This document shows positions 13,658 through 22,353 of a DNA stretch of 57,313 bases, piece after piece. The notes beneath the pieces were generated by a model. That model was not told the DNA's origin and searched no databases. It saw nothing but the letters and a program-made list of their open reading frames with translations. Position 1 is the first letter of the stretch. Each line of letters begins with the position of its first letter. Both the position numbers and the translations under genes were made by a program. This stretch comes from a virus, in the IMG/VR virus record IMGVR_UViG_3300033053_000010, positions 1 through 57,313 of that record; one strand, written 5' to 3'.

Positions 13658-14893
13658 CTATTTAAAACTCGATGCGTATTTACCTTCGTTAAAATTCTTT
13701 TTACTTTGTAAAGCCCTAGCAATAGCTAGATCTATTTTTGATTTACTCTTCAGATGATAATAATATAAATCGGTGAATGGCGTATTAAGTCTATCTATCC
13801 TACCACGAGCCTGCTCTTCAATTTTGTATGAATAATTCTGAGAATAGAATATGATAGCATCGGTCTTAATACAATTCCAACCTTCTGCCCCAGCGTTATA
13901 TTGAACCAAATATATCCATTGCGGACAATCAGGTATTGGTTGATGTTTATGACCATTCCATTCCGCTATCTCTACTGTATGATATTTATTTAATTCATAC
14001 GATTCTTCTAAACTTCTTAACATCTCTAGTTCATAATCAAAGTTATAAAATATAATAACCCTTTTATGTTTTTCAAATATATCTAACACTTTATCTAATC
14101 TACTTAAATCGCTATTAACAACTTTTCTCAAAGTATAACATAATTCTGCAGCGTTAACTATGGGTTCATTTTTATAAGGATTCCATCTATTTTTCATAAC
14201 ATCTGCATATTTCATTTTTGGATAATCTGTAAATATATCTACGTGATGTGATATAGTCTTTCTGTTGAAATCCATATCTACTAATATTCTATTCCTTAAT
14301 CTAATAAGTCTACCAGTATTAATATATCTATCTATTTGTGGAAACTTACTAAATCTTTTGTATACAACGTGATCATCATTAAATTGTGTTCTATTTTTAT
14401 AAAAACCATTAGCGATGAATGCTGGAATATAGTCAGACCAACAATCACCCGGAGTAGCCGATAGTAATATCCATTTGTTATGTTTAGCTATTTTTAAAAA
14501 AGCTTTAACCCATGTTCCACTACCAATTACTCTTTGTTCGTCAAATATAAAGAAAGCATCCTTCACATCTGAATATTTCTTAATGTTATTCCAACTATCT
14601 ATAACAATCTTTTGTTTTTTATATAAACTTAATTCGGGATGACTGGACATTCTCCAAATAGGAAGTTCACCATGCCATTCGAGAGTATCCCTTTTTCTCG
14701 CTGTAGTTATAATATATAAGTCTTGTGGTTTTGTCATTTTTATTGGTTTATCTGAATATAGGTCTGCTCCGTTTTCTTTACAGAAATATGCTAGAGAGGT
14801 TCTAGATTTACCAGAACCAACTCCACCACATAATATACAACCGTTAGACATTTGTTCAACGGCTTTTAATTGGTAGTCATATAAAAGTTTCAT
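13658..14893 (-). CDS. SF2 DNA helicase/ATPase, Snf2-like
   Basis: A 411-residue superfamily 2 helicase. Motif I is G-G-V-G-S-G-K29-S30, motif II is the unusual D118-E119-Q-R, motif III is S145-A-T-P, and motif VI is QARGRIDR near residue 365. Y7-Q8 upstream of motif I is a Q-motif-like adenine contact. Phages use these compact helicases in replication fork or recombination steps. The gene overlaps the stop of the small membrane gene upstream (AAATGA), so it is probably translated by coupling. Confidence 0.87.
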   Translation of the reverse strand: MKLLYDYQLKAVEQMSNGCILCGGVGSGKSRTSLAYFCKENGADLYSDKPIKMTKPQDLYIITTARKRDTLEWHGELPIWRMSSHPELSLYKKQKIVIDSWNNIKKYSDVKDAFFIFDEQRVIGSGTWVKAFLKIAKHNKWILLSATPGDCWSDYIPAFIANGFYKNRTQFNDDHVVYKRFSKFPQIDRYINTGRLIRLRNRILVDMDFNRKTISHHVDIFTDYPKMKYADVMKNRWNPYKNEPIVNAAELCYTLRKVVNSDLSRLDKVLDIFEKHKRVIIFYNFDYELEMLRSLEESYELNKYHTVEIAEWNGHKHQPIPDCPQWIYLVQYNAGAEGWNCIKTDAIIFYSQNYSYKIEEQARGRIDRLNTPFTDLYYYHLKSKSKIDLAIARALQSKKNFNEGKYASSFK

Positions 14894-15081
14894 TTGTCTA
14901 CCCTTTTAGCAACGTTTATTAAATATTCAACTCCATCTATTTCTCTAATTCCACCATGTTCAGTATTGTATATTTTTACAAGTGTTTTGTCAGCCTTTGC
15001 GAATCCTATTTTTTGACCGATACACATGCCAACACCTAATGTTAACAATCCAGCTATTCCAGCCTTAATATATTTTTCCAT
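14890..15081 (-). CDS. Small membrane protein, same build as the 4.0-4.7 kb pair
   Basis: A 63-residue protein with a Gly-rich membrane helix at about residues 4-25 (YIKAGIAGLLTLGVGMCIGQ) and a soluble tail with IREIDGVEYLINVAKR. The tail resembles VDGKEYKL and IDNEVYIM in the proteins at 4484-4714 and 3974-4201, which suggests a third paralogue. GGGAGG precedes the ATG. It ends inside the helicase start. Confidence 0.72.
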   Translation of the reverse strand: MEKYIKAGIAGLLTLGVGMCIGQKIGFAKADKTLVKIYNTEHGGIREIDGVEYLINVAKRVDK

Positions 15082-15094
15082 GTGTAATTCCTCC

Positions 15095-15580
15095 CTAGAA
15101 CATATCGTCCGTATAACCTTTATATTCTTTTAAATAATCCTCAAAAGATATATCTTCATCATCGTTATCTTCTCTTCGTTTACACTCTGCTTCCCATTCG
15201 TCAACCAGAGGATCAGAACCATTGAGCATATCTTCGAAATCCATTTCGTCTCTCAATCTTAAATCCTTCAAAATACCTTTAACTTTTGTTTTAAATCGTC
15301 TAGCTATTGGTTTACGAGACTGCATTAAAACTTCATATAAACCATATTCTGTTAGAAACCATTTATCCACAGCATTTCCACGAGCACTCGTATTATTGTT
15401 ACGAATGCTCACTAATCTTTTTTCATCCGGATCAACAGTTTTTAACATATGGGAAGTGTTACCGACACTATAATCCAAAAGTCTAGCAACATCTACTGCT
15501 AAGAATAATGGTTCGTCCTTAGTTCCATAAATATTTAAATCATGTCCCTGTACAATTATTTTTTCTAAAATATCAATCAT
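15095..15580 (-). CDS. BRO-N domain protein, antirepressor-like
   Basis: A 161-residue protein. Residues about 5-105 match the BRO-N (Bro/KilA-associated) DNA-binding domain, with FLAVDVARLLDYS, then KWFLTEYGLYEVLMQSRK and a basic FKTKVKGILKDLR. The C-terminal 45 residues are very acidic (REDNDDEDISFEDYL) and may block DNA binding or contact a partner. Such proteins serve as antirepressors or regulators in phages. An inverted repeat lies in its leader (15609-15633). GGAGGG gives the start. Confidence 0.8.
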   Translation of the reverse strand: MIDILEKIIVQGHDLNIYGTKDEPLFLAVDVARLLDYSVGNTSHMLKTVDPDEKRLVSIRNNNTSARGNAVDKWFLTEYGLYEVLMQSRKPIARRFKTKVKGILKDLRLRDEMDFEDMLNGSDPLVDEWEAECKRREDNDDEDISFEDYLKEYKGYTDDMF

Positions 15581-15608
15581 TTTATAATCCCTCCATTATA
15601 AGATATAC

Positions 15609-15633
15609 CTGACCCTTACGTTATAGTGGTCAG
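15609..15633. promoter_or_regulatory. Inverted repeat, operator candidate, ahead of the BRO-N gene
   Basis: CTGACC and GGTCAG form a perfect six-base inverted repeat 13 bases apart. Nearer the gene the minus strand has TATAATGG, a good -10 box, but no clear -35 box and no copy of the phage CGC-TACA motif. The spacing fits a dimeric regulator, perhaps the BRO-N protein itself. Confidence 0.45.
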
Positions 15634-15639
15634 CTAATA

Positions 15640-15664
15640 AAAGGAAAGAGTCTATGTAAGACTC
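15640..15664 (-). terminator. Hairpin terminator after the 15671-15913 gene
   Basis: Minus strand GAGTCTTACATAGACTC followed by TTTCCTTTTATT. Confidence 0.82.
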
Positions 15665-15670
15665 TAATCC

Positions 15671-15913
15671 TTATTTTTGAGTTTTCTTTCTATGTTTTAT
15701 AACTTTACTAATTCCAATAACAGCACAAACACCTAACGCGCCGATAATAGCTCCTTTACCTATTGCTTGTTTCATACCCTCCATATATCCAGCGTTATAT
15801 TCTTCACAACACCTTTGTATAAGGTCAGAAACACCTTTAGCTCCAGTTACCATATCACCGTTCTTAAAATGTATTACACTCTCATCAGTTATTAAATCTT
15901 CTATAAAATTCAC
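15671..15913 (-). CDS. Small tail-anchored membrane protein, GTG start
   Basis: An 80-residue protein with a soluble N-terminal domain (VIHFKNGDMVTGAKGVSDLI) and a Gly/Ala-rich membrane helix at about 53-70 (GAIIGALGVCAVIGISKVI), ending HRKKTQK. AGGAG lies eight bases ahead of a GTG at 15913. The upstream in-frame ATG overlaps the promoter's -10 box and would leave no leader. It is a one-gene unit. Confidence 0.7.
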   Translation of the reverse strand: MNFIEDLITDESVIHFKNGDMVTGAKGVSDLIQRCCEEYNAGYMEGMKQAIGKGAIIGALGVCAVIGISKVIKHRKKTQK

Positions 15914-15928
15914 ATTAATCACTCTCCT

Positions 15929-15953
15929 CATAAGAGTAAGTGTTTTTATCGCG
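15929..15953 (-). promoter_or_regulatory. Phage promoter motif (copy 12)
   Basis: Minus strand CGC, six bases, AACA, four bases, CTCTTATG; 16 bases ahead of the GTG at 15913. It abuts the stop of the lipoprotein gene upstream. Confidence 0.65.
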
Positions 15954-15955
15954 CA

Positions 15956-16360
15956 TTAATCTATGTTTTTTAAACCTGCCGGTATCCACATCTTAGGGTT
16001 ATAATTAAGAGTGTATTTATACTTATCAACATTCTTAATATTCTTCTGCTCAACAACATATGTCACATTGTCACTTAACCCAATAAAATGTTTTTGATAT
16101 GATCCATCTGAATTTTCAACAATTACTTCTAATTGTTTATCTGCTGTATCGGCTTTGATGGATAATTTACCTGTCATCTGAAATATAACATCTCCCTGAA
16201 TACAGTTAATTACTGTTAGTTGTCTAACGACGTTAAAATTATCAGCCTCCTGTGATAGATTTTGTGAAACCTTATCAGATTGTTGTCCAACGCATCCAGA
16301 AACAAACACGGTCAAAGTTAACATTACACCAACAATAATACTCTTTAATTTTTTATTCAT
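15956..16360 (-). CDS. Phage lipoprotein with beta-sandwich-like domain
   Basis: A 134-residue protein with a lipoprotein signal peptide: basic MNKKLK, a hydrophobic core, and lipobox V-S-G-C with C23 as the lipidated residue. The mature part is strand-rich, with NCIQGDVIFQMTGKLSIKAD and YTLNYNPKMWIPAGL, a pattern I recall in small lipoproteins beside SSB genes in Firmicutes phages. It should sit on the outer face of the membrane. Superinfection exclusion is the best-known role of phage lipoproteins, but nothing here proves it. AGGAGGTAGG gives the start. Confidence 0.8.
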   Translation of the reverse strand: MNKKLKSIIVGVMLTLTVFVSGCVGQQSDKVSQNLSQEADNFNVVRQLTVINCIQGDVIFQMTGKLSIKADTADKQLEVIVENSDGSYQKHFIGLSDNVTYVVEQKNIKNVDKYKYTLNYNPKMWIPAGLKNID

Positions 16361-16366
16361 ATTAAC

Positions 16367-16861
16367 CTACCTCCTATAATCGAATGGTTCCAACGGCTCC
16401 CCATCATCATATCCATTAGCGTATTTTCTAGCAAAGTCATCCTCGACTATAGATACATATATGTTTTTTAAATATGCTTTTCTACCAGTCTTACCGTTAA
16501 CTTCCCAATCATACGGTCTTATAGTCATATCAACATTACCTATTTCAGCATAATCCAAAGTTTCTATACTGTCAGCGTCCAGAGAAACTATATTTCTTTT
16601 TGTAACCATATTTACTTTAGGTGGGTTTGCACCATCCATATTTACAGTTACTTGTAGATAATGTGTAGGTTCATCATCAGGATCCCTAGGTTTTAACACC
16701 TTTATATTCCAACCATCATTAACTAAATCTTCAGCCATATTTGGATCATCTATTACAACTGAGAAGTTTCTATTTCCTTCTCTATTGAATTTATCCCCAG
16801 CTCCTGAAAAGTTCCTAAATATTATTCTCGCATTCTCAATTACTAAATTTTGTTTTGCCAT
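16367..16861 (-). CDS. Single-stranded DNA-binding protein
   Basis: A 164-residue protein with the OB-fold pattern of a phage SSB family: [16 protein letters not shown], then RNFSVVIDD, then [11 protein letters not shown] and a strand-rich core ending [15 protein letters not shown]. The C-terminus is acidic and aromatic ([13 protein letters not shown]), although the last residues are basic, unlike bacterial SSBs. It should coat single strands made by the replisome. AAGGATGG gives the start. It lies between the replisome fusion gene and the lipoprotein. Confidence 0.8.
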   Translation of the reverse strand: MAKQNLVIENARIIFRNFSGAGDKFNREGNRNFSVVIDDPNMAEDLVNDGWNIKVLKPRDPDDEPTHYLQVTVNMDGANPPKVNMVTKRNIVSLDADSIETLDYAEIGNVDMTIRPYDWEVNGKTGRKAYLKNIYVSIVEDDFARKYANGYDDGEPLEPFDYRR

Positions 16862-16907
16862 TTTTCATCCATCCTTTTTATTTATTTTTTTTAAATCAAA
16901 AAGAGAA

Positions 16908-16976
16908 GTATATGTCTGGGCATCGAAACTCCATCATCACAGCCAATCTTTACGATCTCGTTACGTGAACATATAC
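16908..16976 (-). ncRNA. Candidate structured RNA between replisome and SSB genes
   Basis: On the minus strand GTATATG and CATATAC enclose about 55 bases, and inside them ACGA-GA-TCGT can form a small hairpin. TTCTCTTTTTGATTT follows and may end the transcript. Promoter copy 13 lies 46 bases upstream, so this is either a free small RNA or part of the SSB leader. The seven-pair closing stem resembles a tRNA acceptor, but I could not fit D, anticodon and T arms. Bases 16862-17049 hold no gene. Confidence 0.45.
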
Positions 16977-17021
16977 CTATTTATAATAACACTCGTCATT
17001 ATCTTATATTTTATCTCTTTT

Positions 17022-17046
17022 CATAATAGCGCTTGTAAACATTGCG
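17022..17046 (-). promoter_or_regulatory. Phage promoter motif (copy 13)
   Basis: Minus strand CGC, six bases, TACA, four bases, CTATTATG. It starts four bases below the replisome gene and drives the structured RNA and probably SSB. Confidence 0.7.
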
Positions 17047-17049
17047 TAT

Positions 17050-20000
17050 CTAATCGACAAATTGTGCAAAGTCGCCATATTTTTCAATAGCTTTTACTGC
17101 GTCATTAACCAGTTCGTTATATACGGTTCTGTCTATATTTTCTTCCTCATTAAGTTCCTTAACCATGTCAGACTCAAGCCAGTAATAACCTTTTGTTCCA
17201 TTTACTGCTCCATATTTTTTCTCACCAGTTTTCTTATCTATAGATTCCCTTAGTAATATACCACCATGTCCCTCTTTCATAGGACAGAACGAGCCAACCT
17301 TACCAATGAAATGTAAGTCACTAGAATCAATAGGCGGCTCTCCGGGATTCATATCCATATACATACATGAACTAACTGATTTAGTCTCACATAAATCTTT
17401 GAACTCTATTGGTTCTTTACTGAATAACTTCTTGAACACATATGGAACTTGGAATTGAGTTCCAGTAGCAGTCCATTCACCACCGTGGTCCTTACAATCA
17501 CCCGGAGTATACCCATATAATTTCTTACAGAGTTTCTCTGTCGCATATTTAGCAACATATACCGCATCATTTACTAGACACATTTTCTCATAAGTTGCCT
17601 CGTGCTCAAATTTATAACCGTATCGTTCTCCAAATTTCATAACATGCTCTATTATCTCAGGAGTAGCATTTGGTATTTTTATAGAGTCAGTCTTGACATG
17701 TGCAACAGTAAATCCAAGAGATTGAACCTCTTTCATTAGATCTATCATAAATAAAGCACCACGTTTGGCAACTATATTATCCTTATTCCTTATGTCCCTA
17801 AATGCATTATTAAAGGACGCACTAGTTAAACCATATGCTGAGTTTATAGGAGTCTTTAGCGCTGTACCTAGAGCCTTAGTTGAATATTCCCCGTCTTTTA
17901 ACACTTCATATAACATACCATCCAGTAATGATTTTATGGCTTCTTCATCATTATGTTTTATTGCTATTCTGGATTGAACTATATCCATGAATCTCTTTGT
18001 ATACTTTGGTCCAAATAAACACTCGGTTATCATTGAATGTGGATGCATTGATGCTACGTCCAATAACGCTACATTGTGATGTATTCCAGGCTCCGCATAC
18101 ACATATCCACCCTCACCCACTTCTTCACCTCTGTAAGTAGACTTTCCATTTTCAAATTTGTAACCCGGGAAGAAAGGTAATAAACTCTTTTCTCCATTCC
18201 AAGCTTCAAATCTTAGAGGTAATATGTTGTTATGTTTTATGAACTCATACATATCCATATTTATAGTGTCAAAAGGAACATATTTTTCTTTGTTAAAGAA
18301 ATCATCTGGGTCGTCATCCTGAGGTCCAAACATCATCTCATCTGGATAATATACTGGTAACGACATATCTCTATAATTGAATTCATCATGCGGGTTCTTG
18401 TTCTTCCCAAATACTATTCTAGTAGATAAAGTATTCGTTGTATCATTAACGGACATGTCAGCCATTTTTGCTAGAATTTTTCTAGCTGTCCAGTCATTCT
18501 TCAAATAATTAAACGTTGCCTCTGTAGCAAGAACATCATCATCACAATATTCAGCAACCTTCAACCATTTTTCCTTAGGTACTGGTTGATCCCAAGGTAA
18601 TCCTAATTCATGATGTTTAAGTCCTAATTGTATTTCGTATTTTTTCAAAGATTGTTTATTTGGTGCTGACGCGAAATCATATACGTCTGTATAAGATAAA
18701 TTATATGCTTCACCAAAGAATGCATTCTTATCACCAGATATAATCCTTTGAGATAATCTATATAGTTGCTCATTAGTATATCCCATTAGACACCCATATA
18801 ATATATGATTATCATATCGTCTACAATTGAAACCAACTAGATTGAAATTCAACAATTCCTCTATCTCTGCTGGTTTAGGATTTATCATTCTTACAACGGG
18901 TTTGCCTTCACCTTCTATTTTCCAATTTACTAGAAATAGATTTGGGAATACCTCAACGTCATAAAATATAATATCGTCTTTTTTACTTCTAACTGCTACG
19001 CTAGGGTCTTCTGATTTAAAACTCATCTTGTTAACAAGTTTTATACAATAATCAGATTGATTTGTACTATTTGCAGCGAATGCTAAAACCGCATTTCTCA
19101 TATCTGTTAGATCATATGGAAATCCTTCTTTCTTAGCATCCTCTAATATTTTATATATGAAATCAACACTAGGTTTAGTTCCTTGATGTATCTCTTTTTT
19201 CAAATTTTTCTTAACCATTACACGTAATATTTTTTCGTTCTTAATGATGCTGTTATCGATCATATTCTTTTTACCCTCCCTTAGTGGTAATCCAGAACTT
19301 ATCTCATTGATTGGTAGATTATTACATTTAGTCAATTTCCTTCTCAATGATGAATTACCATTGTACACCTTGACCTCTATATGTTCACCATATATTCTAC
19401 TTAGTTTACTGACATCACCTTTATAAATATAATGTAAGTGTATACCGGCTCCACTTTTACTTAATTCAGAATATGTTTCAGGCCATTTATTAGCTTCTTT
19501 CAAATTTAACTCTAGTGATTTATTGCCATTTTCATCAGGTATATCAAAATCTATTACTATGTGATTTTCTGGTACTTTAACATAATGTACTTTTTTAGTG
19601 TCGATATCTTTTAATTTGGTCCTAACATTATCCCATTTATATGTTGGTATTCCTTCATCGTTTGCTAATTGAGCCATACTATCTTTCATCTGTTTATCAA
19701 ATATGGATTCTATATTTTCCTTGAAATCAATCGAGTATCCATTAACAACGACTTCATCCTCATTTTCTTCGTCCTTATTATTGGTAAATATGCTTTTCTT
19801 GAAACCAACATATGCGTTTCTAACCCTTACCCCGTCAATAGCATCTCTTTCTTTAAAGTCATCAAAATAGTTTTTGAGTTCCTCTTTGAAAACTCTTTGC
19901 GTGAAAGGATATGGTATATTTGATTCTTCACAATAATTCTTATACATTTCCCAAGCAGCCTTCAAGGTGGTTGAATCATCTTTTGAAAATACATAATATG

Positions 20001-21078
20001 AATCTAATATAAAGTTATAAAAATCATTTGATGCGCCTAACATATTTACAGGTATGTAACTGTCATAATAATTAGGGTCAGCCTCAAAGACTTCTTTACA
20101 ATGATACGCTATACCACTTAATTCAAACTTTATATTTGACATTATATGAGTATATTCCTCATAACTCAATTTGTTCCCTGAAGGGGATACGTCTATAAGT
20201 CTTCTTATCAAACCAGATTTAGCATCGGTTATTTTTACAGGTTTGTTAGTACCCATAAATAAGAAAGCTTTAAACTTAGAAGCGTAAGTTGATTTGAATT
20301 TTTCATTAACAGTCATCAACTCGTGTGATACCAAACTATTAAGTCTAGTATTATCTTCTATCCTTGATAAGTCACCATCATGTTGTATTGATACTAATGG
20401 GTTATTCTTAAAAGCTTCTAATGCAAATGAATTACTTGAAGAGCCAAGAGCTTTGGCGTCGAATACTGAATAATAACCTTTGAATAATTCCTGTATTATG
20501 TTTAATATAGTACTCTTACCAGCTCCAGCAGAACCATATAACACCATAAATTTCTGAATGTGTTTAGACTCACCGGTTATGATAGAACCTATAGCCCATT
20601 CAATTTTATGACGTTCTTCAGGTGAATATAGAATCCCTATTAGTTTATCGAAACCAGAATATGAACCCTTTATCAATGGATAATCCAAAACTCTACTTGC
20701 ATATTCCTTCTTATCCAGTTTACTATTTGAGAACATTATTTTCTCATCAAGAGATACATAATTATCTCGCATTTGTTTCTGACAATATTTGTGCCAGTTG
20801 TCTATCATTCCGGTTTCAGCATCCCACATGTGTAATATTTTCACATCTGAATTAAAAGTGTCTTTATTCTTTTCAGCATACTCATCTAATATTTTATCTA
20901 TTATCATTAATGCATCATTTTCATCAGTACACCAAAGACCTTTATCCTCATCCCAAATTGAGTAGAAATCACCTCCCCTAATCATTAAATCTGAACTTTT
21001 TTTAATTATGAATTTTGGATATATTTCAATACATCCACGCTTTGTACTTCTAGAAGACACCATTAAAAAGTCGAGCAT
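17050..21078 (-). CDS. Replisome fusion: SF3 helicase, AEP-like primase, 3'-5' exonuclease and family B DNA polymerase
   Basis: One 1342-residue open frame holds four activities in order. (1) A superfamily 3 helicase: Walker A GSAGAGK188ST, Walker B LVSIQHD234GD, motif C FLFMGTNKP (272-280) and Arg finger GLIRRLIDV (about 288-296), preceded by a D5-type N-terminal domain. (2) An AEP-primase-like segment with D510-F-D512, S-G-A-G-I-H547 and E568 in IEVKV. (3) A DEDDy exonuclease with D707-V-E709, GFNCRRYDN (about 750) and Y844-C-D-D-D848. (4) A family B polymerase: motif A D1007-V-A-S-M-H-P, motif B K1075-TPINSAYG and motif C K-T-D1131-S. Motif C has K-T in place of the usual D-T. GGGGG lies 12 bases ahead of the ATG. 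The fusion could replicate the whole genome with SSB and the SF2 helicase. The primase part is the least certain. Confidence 0.85.
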   Translation of the reverse strand: MLDFLMVSSRSTKRGCIEIYPKFIIKKSSDLMIRGGDFYSIWDEDKGLWCTDENDALMIIDKILDEYAEKNKDTFNSDVKILHMWDAETGMIDNWHKYCQKQMRDNYVSLDEKIMFSNSKLDKKEYASRVLDYPLIKGSYSGFDKLIGILYSPEERHKIEWAIGSIITGESKHIQKFMVLYGSAGAGKSTILNIIQELFKGYYSVFDAKALGSSSNSFALEAFKNNPLVSIQHDGDLSRIEDNTRLNSLVSHELMTVNEKFKSTYASKFKAFLFMGTNKPVKITDAKSGLIRRLIDVSPSGNKLSYEEYTHIMSNIKFELSGIAYHCKEVFEADPNYYDSYIPVNMLGASNDFYNFILDSYYVFSKDDSTTLKAAWEMYKNYCEESNIPYPFTQRVFKEELKNYFDDFKERDAIDGVRVRNAYVGFKKSIFTNNKDEENEDEVVVNGYSIDFKENIESIFDKQMKDSMAQLANDEGIPTYKWDNVRTKLKDIDTKKVHYVKVPENHIVIDFDIPDENGNKSLELNLKEANKWPETYSELSKSGAGIHLHYIYKGDVSKLSRIYGEHIEVKVYNGNSSLRRKLTKCNNLPINEISSGLPLREGKKNMIDNSIIKNEKILRVMVKKNLKKEIHQGTKPSVDFIYKILEDAKKEGFPYDLTDMRNAVLAFAANSTNQSDYCIKLVNKMSFKSEDPSVAVRSKKDDIIFYDVEVFPNLFLVNWKIEGEGKPVVRMINPKPAEIEELLNFNLVGFNCRRYDNHILYGCLMGYTNEQLYRLSQRIISGDKNAFFGEAYNLSYTDVYDFASAPNKQSLKKYEIQLGLKHHELGLPWDQPVPKEKWLKVAEYCDDDVLATEATFNYLKNDWTARKILAKMADMSVNDTTNTLSTRIVFGKNKNPHDEFNYRDMSLPVYYPDEMMFGPQDDDPDDFFNKEKYVPFDTINMDMYEFIKHNNILPLRFEAWNGEKSLLPFFPGYKFENGKSTYRGEEVGEGGYVYAEPGIHHNVALLDVASMHPHSMITECLFGPKYTKRFMDIVQSRIAIKHNDEEAIKSLLDGMLYEVLKDGEYSTKALGTALKTPINSAYGLTSASFNNAFRDIRNKDNIVAKRGALFMIDLMKEVQSLGFTVAHVKTDSIKIPNATPEIIEHVMKFGERYGYKFEHEATYEKMCLVNDAVYVAKYATEKLCKKLYGYTPGDCKDHGGEWTATGTQFQVPYVFKKLFSKEPIEFKDLCETKSVSSCMYMDMNPGEPPIDSSDLHFIGKVGSFCPMKEGHGGILLRESIDKKTGEKKYGAVNGTKGYYWLESDMVKELNEEENIDRTVYNELVNDAVKAIEKYGDFAQFVD

Positions 21079-21084
21079 ATCATA

Positions 21085-21120
21085 CTATGCCCCCTTTTTC
21101 TTGGGTGTTATATTTTTCAT
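21085..21120 (-). CDS. Eleven-residue leader peptide ahead of the replisome gene
   Basis: AAGGGGTGGGG precedes an ATG that encodes MKNITPKKKGA and stops at TAG six bases before the replisome start. The binding site of the replisome gene lies inside the peptide's codons (AAAAAGGGGG), so ribosomes crossing the leader could control access to it. It may also be chance. Confidence 0.4.
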   Translation of the reverse strand: MKNITPKKKGA

Positions 21121-21150
21121 GTAACCCCACCCCTTGCAATGTAAAGATAA

Positions 21151-21696
21151 TTATAGAGAATCGAGGTACCAACACATCTGATACCATATTTCAAATTTTC
21201 TCATATCTTTCTTTATTCCATCTACGGTGAATAATCCCCCCTCACCGTTTCGTTTATACTGTCTGTTGATAAATCTATCAATTACTATTTTTGTATATTT
21301 CTCATCAAACCTTGAATCGTTCATTGTACCAAGCCCCAAAGATACAATCATATTCCAGAACCATTCTCCAGTTCTGTCACCGAACTCTTCATCAGTCATA
21401 ATGGTTTCTTCACATCGTATAGATAACGCTATCATCATTTCCAATATACTACAATTAGATATCGGTTGAGTTTGTTCGTTATCTAATTCTCTTGCTATGA
21501 TACTACGTGGTATCTCAGCCTCCCTACCAAATCTATATCTAAGATTTTTACCATCATCGGCTCTATTTTCATCCATGGATATAGCAGGAATAAACATTAA
21601 GTCAAATAAACAACTCATCAATTTAGAATATTTAACATCTGAATCATTGTTTATAACCTTGCTACATAACCATTCAAAATATTCTTCTCTGAGCAT
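21151..21696 (-). CDS. Conserved phage protein, replication region
   Basis: A 181-residue soluble protein. It contains LRYRFGREAEIP and GEWFWNMIVSLGLGTMND, blocks I recall from a family found beside replication genes in Firmicutes phages; no enzymatic motif is visible. It is helical and slightly acidic. Its ATG overlaps the stop of the gene upstream (TAATG). It is encoded just ahead of the replisome fusion, so a loader or accessory role is possible but unproven. Confidence 0.72.
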   Translation of the reverse strand: MLREEYFEWLCSKVINNDSDVKYSKLMSCLFDLMFIPAISMDENRADDGKNLRYRFGREAEIPRSIIARELDNEQTQPISNCSILEMMIALSIRCEETIMTDEEFGDRTGEWFWNMIVSLGLGTMNDSRFDEKYTKIVIDRFINRQYKRNGEGGLFTVDGIKKDMRKFEIWYQMCWYLDSL

Positions 21697-22265
21697 TATT
21701 CACCATTCCTTTTTTCATAAGTATCTATTTCTCTTAGTATCTCATAGTCCATCTGTATTCTTTCATTTCTAACATACACGGAGGCATCTTCATAGATACC
21801 AAATTGACTTCGTATTTCTTTAACAGTCATACCAAAAGTCTCTTCGACGTTAGTTATTATTTGATTATTATCATCGGTTATAATATCATCTTCAAATATA
21901 TAGAACGTATCTGTATCATATCCTACTTGTGAAGCAAAGTCTTCAGGTGTTATTACATATAATGGATTTTTATTTGCAGCCCTTTCACAAGGTCCCATTT
22001 CGTCTTTATTTGAATATTTATTGTAGTCTATTATACTTTTAGCTCTATCCATTTCTTCTTCATACACCTCTTCAGCGCTATTGTCTATATTTTCTACTTC
22101 TTCGATAGTCTCTTCCTTTACGTCTTTTTCCATTTTTTTGTTCTTAAATTCTCTTAATGATTCAACCTCTTCTTGAACCATTTCTTCATATTTGTTTTTG
22201 TTTAATTTCCATGATATTGCGATGCCGATACTGACACCCGCAACAAAACTTAAAAAGCTTTTCAT
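21696..22265 (-). CDS. Membrane-anchored acidic phage protein
   Basis: A 189-residue protein. A short membrane helix at residues 3-20 (SFLSFVAGVSIGIAISW) leads into a charged coiled coil (about 25-75) and then a globular end with VITPEDFASQVGYDTDTFYI and IYEDASVYVRNERIQMDYEI. The end block recurs in phage proteins found near DUF6353 genes. GGAGTG precedes the ATG at 22265; a longer frame to 22340 lacks a binding site. It is the only membrane protein directly joined to the replication operon, so it could tether replication to the membrane (inference). Confidence 0.72.
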   Translation of the reverse strand: MKSFLSFVAGVSIGIAISWKLNKNKYEEMVQEEVESLREFKNKKMEKDVKEETIEEVENIDNSAEEVYEEEMDRAKSIIDYNKYSNKDEMGPCERAANKNPLYVITPEDFASQVGYDTDTFYIFEDDIITDDNNQIITNVEETFGMTVKEIRSQFGIYEDASVYVRNERIQMDYEILREIDTYEKRNGE

Positions 22266-22353
22266 ATTAATACACTCCTTTATTTTTATATAATAGATAG
22301 GAAAAGTCAAGCATGTTTTTATGTGGATTGCCCGACCCATAACCGTTTATGTC

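Noticed and set aside
16908-16976. A second tRNA
   Set aside because: The closing stem is acceptor-like, but D, anticodon and T arms cannot be paired properly, so I list it only as a candidate structured RNA.
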